Shown: piece after piece, positions 57,854 to 64,000 of the stretch
Numbering within the stretch: the stretch's first letter is position 1
How the letters are laid out: each line of letters opens with the position of its first letter
The notes under the pieces: generated by a model
Database searches by the model: none
The model's input: the letters and a program-made list of their open reading frames with translations, nothing else
What the model was told of the DNA's origin: nothing
Source: Bifidobacterium reuteri DSM 23975
Lineage (GTDB): Bacteria; Actinomycetota; Actinomycetes; Actinomycetales; Bifidobacteriaceae
Assembly: GCF_000741695.1 (NCBI RefSeq)
Contig: NZ_JGZK01000006.1
Location: 124,001 to 188,000 of the forward strand
DNA length: 64,000 nt
Direction: 5' to 3'
Program-made: the position numbers and the translations under genes

Positions 57854-59905
57854 ATGGAGAACGCGATACTGGTCACGGAGATTCTGTTCGCGATTCTCAT
57901 CTCCTCGTTCCTGAGCCGGTTCCTGCCGAAGATCTCCACGCCGCTCATCCAGATAGCCTTCGGCGTCGCATGGTATTTCACCCCTGGATTGCGCAACATC
58001 CAGTTCGAGCCGGACATGTTCATGCTGCTGTTCATCGTCCCGCTGTTCTACCTTGAGGCGCGCAACATCGACCGCAAGGCGCTGCGCAAGGACCTGAGCC
58101 TCTCGTTGTCTCTGGCGGTGGGCCTGGTCATGGTCACGATGGCGCTGAGCGGAGTGGCCCTGCATGAATTGTGGCCGGCCATTCCGATGATGGCGGCAGT
58201 GGCGATGGGCGCGATCATCAGCCCCACCGATGCGGTGTCCGTGGCGCAGCTGGGTGGCGTCGTCAAACTGACGCCGAGACAGCAGTCGGTGCTGCAAAGC
58301 GAAAGCCTGCTCAATGATCCCGTCAGCCTGGTCGGTTTCCAGACCATGCTGGTGGCGCTCGCCACGGGTCATTTCTCGCCTGCGGGGTTTGGCTGGCAGG
58401 TGCTGATGAGCTTCGTGCTGGGCACCCTGATCGGTGCCGTGGTGGGTTGGCTGTTCGACCGTCTGGTCCTGTTCATGCGCAAGCATAACTTCGAGGACGT
58501 CACCACGCGCATGCTGATGGAATGCTTCCTGCCGTTCGGCGTATACCTGCTCTCCGAACATGTGGGTATCTCCGGCCTGCTGGCCGTGGTGGCATGTGGC
58601 GTGGTCATCACGTTCCCCCGCACCGGCGTGGGCGGGGATGTGGCGCGCGTCAATCTGGTCTCGAACTCCGTATGGCATTTCGTGGACTTCACACTGAACG
58701 GCATGGTGTTCGTGCTGCTCGGTATCGAACTGCCGATCGCGATGCGTGCGATCTGGGATGATCCACGTGTCGATTTGGGAGCGATGATCGGTCTGGTGCT
58801 GTTGCTGACGCTGCTGACGTTGGTGCTTCGATTCATCTGGTGCGTGGGCACGTTGCGGTGGGCCAAGGATCTGGCCACGGGCAAGCGCCGCAAGATGACG
58901 CGTGAACGCTGGCATTCGGCGGTGGTGATGACCTTCGGCGGACCGAAGGGCGCGATTTCGCTGGCCATGGCGTTCTCGCTGCCGTATTCAGTGGACAATG
59001 GCGCCTCGGTGCCGGTGCGCAACATCATATTGTTCATCGTCTCCGGCTACATCGTGCTGTCCATCGTGATTTCGAATGTCATGCTTCCGTTGCTGTCGCC
59101 GAAGCCTGCCGACACGTCGAAGGAGGAGTGGGCCAAGCGCGATATCGAGATGCTGCGTCGCACCATCGCCAAGATTGTGGACAACGAGACGCCCGAGACC
59201 CATGCCGCCGTGACGCGCGTGCTCAAAAGCTATAATGACCGCATCGAACGTGTGGAGGCGAACATGCCGTCCGCGTCTCCTCGCGAGGCGAACGAGCTGC
59301 GGATCCGCACGCTCAGGTGGGAGAGGGACTGGCTCAACAAGGCGATTGCCACCCGTGAGAACGTCGTCAATCCCGATCAGGAGACCATCACCCAGCTCAC
59401 AGGTGCACGCTACCTGCTCGAACATGTCGAAAGCGTGTTGGAGCGATTGACTCCTGAGGGGGGTTCCGGGCACGGGCTCAGATTCAATATGGCCAAATTG
59501 CGCCGTCGTTTCATGCCTGTCATCCGGCGGTTCTGGGAAGGCATCGCACGCCGCACGCCGGGTCTGGAAGCCGAGCGCACACGTGCAATCCGGGCGGTGC
59601 AGGTGCCGCTGTACAACGACATCATGGAACGGCTGCAGGATCTCATCCTCGACCATGTCTACGATGCCGAGCTGGTGGCCGAGCTGCTCATCGAATACCG
59701 CAGGGCGCTGAACCAGATCCTCGACAACTCCATGTCCCCTCTGCATGCGGCTGACAGCTCGAAGGTCGAGGCAGTGCGCGCCAATGCGCTGCGTATGGAG
59801 TTGGACACCATACGAGAAATGCTCGAGGCCAAGGAGATCACCCGTGAGGATGCTCGCCTGATGCGCTCGAACGTGTACCTCATGCAGGCCGAATCGGTGG
59901 TCTAG
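57854..59905 (+). CDS. CPA1 family Na+/H+ antiporter (NhaP-type) with long cytoplasmic tail
   Basis: Monovalent cation/proton antiporter in the cytoplasmic membrane. About 12 hydrophobic helices span residues 1-420. They include the CPA1 motifs GAIISPTDAVSVAQLGGVV (the cation-site TD) and QSESLLNDPVSLVGF (the ND pair), and TFGGPKGAISLAMAFSLP near the end. The remaining 260 residues are a helical, charged cytoplasmic tail unusually long for the family. ATG 57854 (MENAILVTE) follows GGGGGAAGG; in-frame starts upstream add a non-hydrophobic leader. The product has 683 residues. Confidence 0.9.
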   Translation: MENAILVTEILFAILISSFLSRFLPKISTPLIQIAFGVAWYFTPGLRNIQFEPDMFMLLFIVPLFYLEARNIDRKALRKDLSLSLSLAVGLVMVTMALSGVALHELWPAIPMMAAVAMGAIISPTDAVSVAQLGGVVKLTPRQQSVLQSESLLNDPVSLVGFQTMLVALATGHFSPAGFGWQVLMSFVLGTLIGAVVGWLFDRLVLFMRKHNFEDVTTRMLMECFLPFGVYLLSEHVGISGLLAVVACGVVITFPRTGVGGDVARVNLVSNSVWHFVDFTLNGMVFVLLGIELPIAMRAIWDDPRVDLGAMIGLVLLLTLLTLVLRFIWCVGTLRWAKDLATGKRRKMTRERWHSAVVMTFGGPKGAISLAMAFSLPYSVDNGASVPVRNIILFIVSGYIVLSIVISNVMLPLLSPKPADTSKEEWAKRDIEMLRRTIAKIVDNETPETHAAVTRVLKSYNDRIERVEANMPSASPREANELRIRTLRWERDWLNKAIATRENVVNPDQETITQLTGARYLLEHVESVLERLTPEGGSGHGLRFNMAKLRRRFMPVIRRFWEGIARRTPGLEAERTRAIRAVQVPLYNDIMERLQDLILDHVYDAELVAELLIEYRRALNQILDNSMSPLHAADSSKVEAVRANALRMELDTIREMLEAKEITREDARLMRSNVYLMQAESVV

Positions 59906-60015
59906 TGATGTGCGTGCGCATCCGGGGTCTGGCCGGCGCGCCCGCAGTGGAGCCGGGCACATGGTGATGTGTGATGACGGATGTGAGCGTATCCGAGAAC
60001 AGATGAGGGGAGAGA

Positions 60016-61137
60016 ATGATGATGACAGGGGCTGACAGGAGCGATGCAACTGCGCGCGACGGCCATGGCGGTGAACATGAGTCTGCGATTGTCACTCGTC
60101 ATTTGACCAAACGTTACGGCAAAGCGAGAGGCATCACTGATGTGGACCTCGTCGTGAAGAGGGGAGAGATCTTCGGCTTCGTCGGTCCCAACGGCGCAGG
60201 CAAATCCACGACCATCCGTTGTCTGCTGGGCCTGATCCGTCCGACGAGCGGCTCTGCATCGATTTTCGGGCTCGACAGCATGCGCGACCGGGTGCGGATT
60301 CTCGAGAACGTGGGGTATCTGCCCAGCGAGGTGTTCTACTACGAGGGCATGCGCGCCCGCGACCTGCTCGCCTATGCTGCGAGTTTCTATCACAGGGACT
60401 GCTCCGCCCGCATCATTGAACTCGCGCAACGGCTTGACCTGAACCTCGACCAGAAGATTGAGGACATGTCGCTCGGCAACCGCAAAAAGGTCGGCATCGT
60501 GCAGGGACTGCTACATTCGCCGAAGCTGGTGATACTCGACGAGCCGACCAGCGGCCTTGACCCGTTGGCGCAACGCGCGTTCTTCGATCTCATCCGCGAA
60601 GAGAATCGCGAGCATGGCGTCACTGTGCTGTTCTCCTCACATATCCTTTCCGAAGTGCAGCGCATGTGCGACCGCGTGGCAATCATCCGCGAGGGCCGGA
60701 TTGTGGCGGTGAAGGATGTCGCAGAGCTGCGCCGCTCGTCGGTCAAACGGGTGTCGCTGGTACTGGGTGGATGCGGTGCGCGCGCCGATGGCGATGACGG
60801 CACCCGATCGGTGGGCGTCCCCGGTGCGAGTCGAGATGAGCATGCTGATGCCGTGTCCGCCCGTATCGAGGAGATGCTGTCCGGCCTTCCGGGCGTGCGT
60901 TCGCTGACGGTGGGTGACAGCTCGTCCGAGGACGTGAGTTTCCTGTTCGAAGGCGACTGTAATGCACTGCTCGACACGCTCGCCGGTCTCGACCTCGCCG
61001 ATGTATCGATCACCGAGCCGACGCTCGAAGAGGTGTTCATGCACTACTATCAGCCGGATGCGTCGGGGGAGTCTGAATCATCGGGCGTCGCGAGTGATGC
61101 GGATGTGTCGACGGCGCCGCGAGGGAAGCGGGACTGA
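60016..61137 (+). CDS. ABC-2 exporter ATP-binding protein
   Basis: ATPase of an exporter-type ABC transporter of unknown substrate. Walker A is GPNGAGKSTTIRCLLG (about residue 57), with a signature-like MSLGNRKKVGIVQ and Walker B LVILDEPTSGLDPLAQ. The C-terminal region of about 120 residues beyond the ABC domain contains an Asp/Gly/Ser-rich stretch and the family motif ITEPTLEEVFMHYY. The length is 373 residues. The permease gene starts at its last base, so the two are coupled. Confidence 0.92.
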   Translation: MMMTGADRSDATARDGHGGEHESAIVTRHLTKRYGKARGITDVDLVVKRGEIFGFVGPNGAGKSTTIRCLLGLIRPTSGSASIFGLDSMRDRVRILENVGYLPSEVFYYEGMRARDLLAYAASFYHRDCSARIIELAQRLDLNLDQKIEDMSLGNRKKVGIVQGLLHSPKLVILDEPTSGLDPLAQRAFFDLIREENREHGVTVLFSSHILSEVQRMCDRVAIIREGRIVAVKDVAELRRSSVKRVSLVLGGCGARADGDDGTRSVGVPGASRDEHADAVSARIEEMLSGLPGVRSLTVGDSSSEDVSFLFEGDCNALLDTLAGLDLADVSITEPTLEEVFMHYYQPDASGESESSGVASDADVSTAPRGKRD

Positions 61138-61946
61138 TGAACGTCTACCGTTTTGAGTTCGGTCGCCAGTTGCGCGGGTTTCTCGTAGGCGAGGCGGTGC
61201 TGCTGGGTGTTGCCGTGCTGCTCATGGTGGGAGCCTATCCGATCTATCGCGACGCCAAGGAGGCGGTCGAACAGGTGCTCGAGGGGTTCCCTCCGCAGTT
61301 CGCCGCGCTGTTCGGGGTCTCCGACGGCATGTTCTCCTTCGGTGGCTTCTACCGATTCTGCTCGCTGTATTTCATGCTCATCGTGGCGATTATGTCCTGT
61401 GCATGGGGATTGTCGGTATTCGGTCGCGAACGGCGTACCAAGTCGTCCGATTTCCTGTTTGTCATGCCGATTGGTCGGATGCGCCTGTATGCGGAGAAAC
61501 TCGCCGTGTGCCTCACGATGGTAGCGGCCACTGGTGCGCTGTTCACGGCGGTCATGGCGATGATCTACCGGGGGTACGGCGATGACCCCACTGCGGCCTC
61601 CATCCCGTTGCCGAGGATATTGCTCGCCGCATGCTCGCTGGTCGGCGTGCAAATGGTATTCCTCGCATTCGGTGTACTCATCGCGGTGCTGTCACGGCGT
61701 GCCATCGGGGTCTCCGGCACGTCCACGATGGTCGGCATATTGGGGTTCGTGCTGGTCTCGCTGCCTGAAATGACCGGGGAGGACGGTTGGCGGCTTGTCT
61801 CCCCGTTCACCTGGTTCAATGTGGACGAGGCCTTGAACCATGGTCGTTATGAGGTCGGGTATTCGATGCTGGCGATGATCGTTGCCGCGGTTTGCTTGGC
61901 AGCCGCTGCGGTGGTGTACGCACACGCCGACGTGCGCAATAGGTGA
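61137..61946 (+). CDS. ABC-2 exporter permease, first subunit
   Basis: Membrane subunit with about six hydrophobic helices, the first from residue 11 (RGFLVGEAVLLGVAVLLMVG). The motif GRERRTKSSDFLFVMPIGRM between helices 2 and 3 is typical of ABC-2 permeases. The length is 269 residues. It overlaps the ATPase gene by one base and is followed by a second permease 12 bases later, so the complex is probably ATPase2-permease-permease. The substrate is unknown; peptides or drugs are possible. Confidence 0.9.
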   Translation: MNVYRFEFGRQLRGFLVGEAVLLGVAVLLMVGAYPIYRDAKEAVEQVLEGFPPQFAALFGVSDGMFSFGGFYRFCSLYFMLIVAIMSCAWGLSVFGRERRTKSSDFLFVMPIGRMRLYAEKLAVCLTMVAATGALFTAVMAMIYRGYGDDPTAASIPLPRILLAACSLVGVQMVFLAFGVLIAVLSRRAIGVSGTSTMVGILGFVLVSLPEMTGEDGWRLVSPFTWFNVDEALNHGRYEVGYSMLAMIVAAVCLAAAAVVYAHADVRNR

Positions 61947-61958
61947 GGGGGGCTGGCG

Positions 61959-62789
61959 ATGAATATTCTGATTCGGGAATTGAAATCGAATGCCAAGCCA
62001 CTGGTGATATGGAGCCTGGTCGTCATCCTGTTCAACGTGGCGGGCGTGATGAAGTTCGAAGGCATCGCCGGCGGCGATCCGCAATCCGTCCGCCAGCTGA
62101 CCGAGGCATTCCCTAAGGTGGCGCTTGCGGTCATGGGCATCTCCGATTTGGATATGACGACATTTGCCGGATATTACGCGGTGCTGATGTTCTACGTGGG
62201 CATCATGGCTGCGGTGTATGCGGTCGCGCTTGCGGTCCATGCGGTGTCTCGCGAGATGATGGACGGCACCTATGAGTTCCTGTTCGTCCGTCCGGTGTCT
62301 CGGGCAGTCATCCTCACCTGCAAGCTGGTTGCGGCACTGATTGATGCCGTGATCTTCACGGTTGTCGATCTTGTCTCGGCTCTGTTGTGCCTGCCCATGC
62401 TGGATGGCTTGTCCGATGTGTCCGGCAGCGCGATGGTGATCGTCCGATTCGCCATATGGATGCTGGCGATGATGCTGGTGTTCGGCGCGCTCGCAGCCTG
62501 TGCGTGTGCCGTATGTTTGGGCGCGGAGCATGGCCTGGAACGCGGCTCTCTGATTGGCAACTCCGCCGTGGTGGTGGCCTATTGCGCGGGTGTGGCCTAT
62601 GACATGTTCTCCGACCATGACGCGTCGGTGGTCGCCCGCGTACTGTCGCCCTTCCGGTATGCCACCCCGCAGGACGTGATCGACGGGCGGATCCCGGTGC
62701 CGTTCGCCATACTGGGCGTGGTGATTGTTGTGGTCTGTTTTGCGGTGTCTTATATCGCATTCCTTCGCCGTGACCTTACGTCCCGGTGA
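61959..62789 (+). CDS. ABC-2 exporter permease, second subunit
   Basis: Membrane subunit of about six helices, 276 residues, similar in layout to the previous gene. The first helix starts at KPLVIWSLVVILFNVAG. The conserved HAVSREMMDGTYEFLFVRPVSR lies between helices 2 and 3. GAGGGGGG lies upstream of the ATG. It is the third gene of the exporter operon. No terminator is obvious directly after it; repeat family A sequences and a GntR gene follow. Confidence 0.9.
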   Translation: MNILIRELKSNAKPLVIWSLVVILFNVAGVMKFEGIAGGDPQSVRQLTEAFPKVALAVMGISDLDMTTFAGYYAVLMFYVGIMAAVYAVALAVHAVSREMMDGTYEFLFVRPVSRAVILTCKLVAALIDAVIFTVVDLVSALLCLPMLDGLSDVSGSAMVIVRFAIWMLAMMLVFGALAACACAVCLGAEHGLERGSLIGNSAVVVAYCAGVAYDMFSDHDASVVARVLSPFRYATPQDVIDGRIPVPFAILGVVIVVVCFAVSYIAFLRRDLTSR

Positions 62790-62884
62790 CGTGCCTTCGG
62801 CTCCCCAGCCAGCTTTTCTGACACGCAGTTATGTATCCCTCCCTCCCTGCTGAGAGAGTCGGACAGGGTGGGTGGTGTCCCTTC

Positions 62885-63037
62885 GGCTCCCCTCTCTGAG
62901 GGGAGCTGGGCGGATGGGGTGGTCGCCGATCCGCAGGCGTGGGCATCCTCTCATCAGGAATGAAAAGCAGGTGTGGCGACCTGCCCCTTCGGCTCCCCTC
63001 TCTGAGGGGAGCTGTCAGCGGAGCTGACTGAGGGGAG
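62885..63037. repeat. Two family A palindrome copies
   Basis: CCTTCGGCTCCCCTCTCTG and the rest of hairpin 1 occur twice (62885-62906 and 62991-63012). The second copy has the full second stem GTCAGC (63014-63019), GGA, GCTGAC (63023-63028), then TGAGGGGAG. Compared with copies 1-3, the second stem is again different in sequence and still paired. They lie in the 425-base gap between the exporter operon and the GntR gene. Confidence 0.75.
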
Positions 63038-63113
63038 CGGTTCGTCGCTATATCTCCCTGTTCTACCAAATCACCAACCGCTGCACTACTGTTCAACTGT
63101 TATGCAACACACC

Positions 63114-63154
63114 TTGACAGTTTTGCCAAACAGTTATACTGTTATATATAACAG
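63114..63154 (+). promoter_or_regulatory. Promoter and palindromic operator of the GntR-ABC operon
   Basis: TTGACA (63114-63119) and TATACT (63135-63140) could form a promoter with a short 15-base spacer. Two overlapping dyads cover it: AACAGTTATACTGTT (63129-63143) and the perfect CTGTTATATATAACAG (63139-63154). The repeated half-site CTGTTAT suggests the binding site of the GntR protein encoded directly downstream, which would repress its own operon. Confidence 0.7.
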
Positions 63155-63214
63155 CTGAACAACCGACGGGTGGGGAGGCTGGAACCCAATCAATAACCAT
63201 CGAAAGGGGCATAG

Positions 63215-63589
63215 ATGAAACTGATCATCTCATCCGTGTCCGGTGAACCGATCTACGAGCAGATCAAAACCCAGATCCGCACCGCCGTGCTGGATGGCGA
63301 CCTCAAGGCCGGCGAGGCGTTGCCCTCGCTGCGCAAACTCGCCAAGGAACTGCGCATCTCCGTACTCACCGTCACCAGGGCGTACAACGAACTGGCCGAC
63401 GAGGGCGTGGTGCAGAACATCCAAGGCAAGGGCACGTTCGTGATGGACAAGGGCAACGAGCTCATGAAACAGCAGCTCGAGGCCCAGGTTCGCACGAATC
63501 TCGCGGAGGCCAGCCGCGCCGCCAAGGCCGCAGACATGCCGCTGGAGCGGTTGGGGGAGATGCTCGTCGAAGAGTACCGAGCGAACTGA
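63215..63589 (+). CDS. GntR family (YtrA-type) transcriptional regulator
   Basis: DNA-binding repressor of 124 residues. The GntR helix-turn-helix signature EALPSLRKLAKELRISVLTV followed by TRAYNELADEGVVQNIQGKGTFVM spans about residues 30-80. A short helical C-terminal region of about 45 residues marks the YtrA subfamily. CGAAAGGGG precedes the ATG. It is followed after 51 bases by an ABC ATPase gene, the usual YtrA target arrangement. Two palindromes upstream (63129-63154) are its likely operator. The inducer is unknown. Confidence 0.92.
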   Translation: MKLIISSVSGEPIYEQIKTQIRTAVLDGDLKAGEALPSLRKLAKELRISVLTVTRAYNELADEGVVQNIQGKGTFVMDKGNELMKQQLEAQVRTNLAEASRAAKAADMPLERLGEMLVEEYRAN

Positions 63590-63640
63590 TGCATACGCCT
63601 GATCGGCATATGCAATGCAACAGGCGAAAGGAGTATGGCG

Positions 63641-64000
63641 ATGACCGCCTTCACACCGCAATCCACGCCGACGGCACTGTCCGTCACTGGCGTGACCAAG
63701 CATTACGATTCCGGCTTCACATTGGAGGACGTGACCTTCGACCTGCCGGCCGGATACATCATGGGTCTCATCGGTCCAAACGGCGCCGGCAAATCCACGC
63801 TCATCAAGCTCATCCTCAACATGATCCGCCGCGACGCCGGCGACATCCATGTGCTAGGTCTTGACAACCTTGAGGACGAGGAAGCCGTCAAGGAACAGCT
63901 GGGCGTGGTGTTCGACTCCAGTTATCTCTACGAGCAGTGGAAGGTGAAAGACGTAGAGAGGATCGTCGCACCGCTGTACCCCACGTGGAACCATGATCTG
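63641..64000 (+). CDS. ABC transporter ATP-binding protein, truncated by window end
   Basis: The frame from ATG 63641 (GAAAGGAG seven bases upstream) is open to the right edge, giving 120 residues. Walker A is GPNGAGKSTLIKLILNM, preceded by the A-loop aromatic in KHYDSGFTLEDVTFDLPAG, and LGVVFDSSYLYEQW is the Q-loop region. The shape matches YtrB-type exporters. It is the second gene of the GntR operon. An ATG at 63635 is too near the ribosome-binding site. The rest of the gene lies outside the window. Confidence 0.88.
   Translation, partial: MTAFTPQSTPTALSVTGVTKHYDSGFTLEDVTFDLPAGYIMGLIGPNGAGKSTLIKLILNMIRRDAGDIHVLGLDNLEDEEAVKEQLGVVFDSSYLYEQWKVKDVERIVAPLYPTWNHDL

Noticed and set aside
60016-62789. 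Exporter operon considered as a bacteriocin export system with the peptide locus at 17.5 kb
   Set aside because: They are 42 kb apart and nothing in the ATPase or permeases (for example a peptidase domain) points to peptide precursors.

Overview
The window looks like a chromosomal segment of a Bifidobacterium, close to the B. longum/breve group. The reasons are high GC, actinobacterial protein families (DUF4191, DUF3043, Mrp without a CxxC motif, a GSI-beta glutamine synthetase) and an argCJBDFRG order. The species is inferred from gene content, not from a search. I found no rRNA, tRNA, CRISPR array or complete insertion sequence.

Layout. 1-11.9 kb: a helical-repeat protein, ligA with a lineage insertion, a small membrane protein, mrp, a cation-efflux protein, glnA, a DUF4191 protein, an orphan dihydrolipoyl dehydrogenase and a DUF3043 protein. 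12-16.7 kb: an M20 dipeptidase and a thiamine ECF transporter (ykoE-ykoD-ykoC) behind a TPP riboswitch. 16.7-19 kb: an accessory gap with a strongly repetitive non-coding block, a secreted peptide gene broken by an amber codon, a 33-residue membrane peptide gene, and a decayed coiled-coil gene. 19-24.3 kb: an rRNA methyltransferase, pheS-pheT and a DUF4190-like protein. 24.4-32 kb: the arginine operon argC-J-B-D-F-R and argG, each promoter covered by paired ARG boxes; argD carries a frameshift. 32-37.3 kb: a GntR/DUF1648 pair, then a decayed type I restriction island (possible hsdS tail, two broken toxin-antitoxin-like genes, an intact three-gene minus-strand cassette, an internally deleted hsdR) that separates argG from argH. 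37.4-42.8 kb: argH, then a second TPP riboswitch with its own terminator, thiS-thiG-thiF and a rhodanese-TusA-DsrE fusion. 43-57.6 kb: an HD protein, a CmpB-family membrane protein, tyrS, a charged low-complexity protein, two HAD phosphatases, tlyA, a bactofilin-like protein, KtrAB-type K+ uptake, nadK, recN and a GNAT acetyltransferase. 57.8-64 kb: a CPA1 Na+/H+ antiporter, an ABC-2 exporter (ATPase plus two permeases), and a GntR regulator with the start of a second ABC ATPase that runs off the window.

The genes form three clear functional groups: arginine synthesis under ArgR, thiamine uptake and thiazole synthesis under TPP riboswitches, and YtrA-type GntR regulators each next to membrane or ABC genes. 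Two families of intergenic palindromes are the most striking unexplained structure. Family A (GGCTCCCCT...AGGGGAGC plus a second stem) has about six copies whose second stem changes sequence while keeping its pairing. Family B has two copies, upstream of ligA and between argJ and argB, with a conserved loop and a stem that also covaries. The other main points are the argD frameshift, the hsdR deletion that joins helicase motif III to motif V, the amber-interrupted secreted peptide locus, and the three-domain sulfur-carrier fusion in the thiazole operon.
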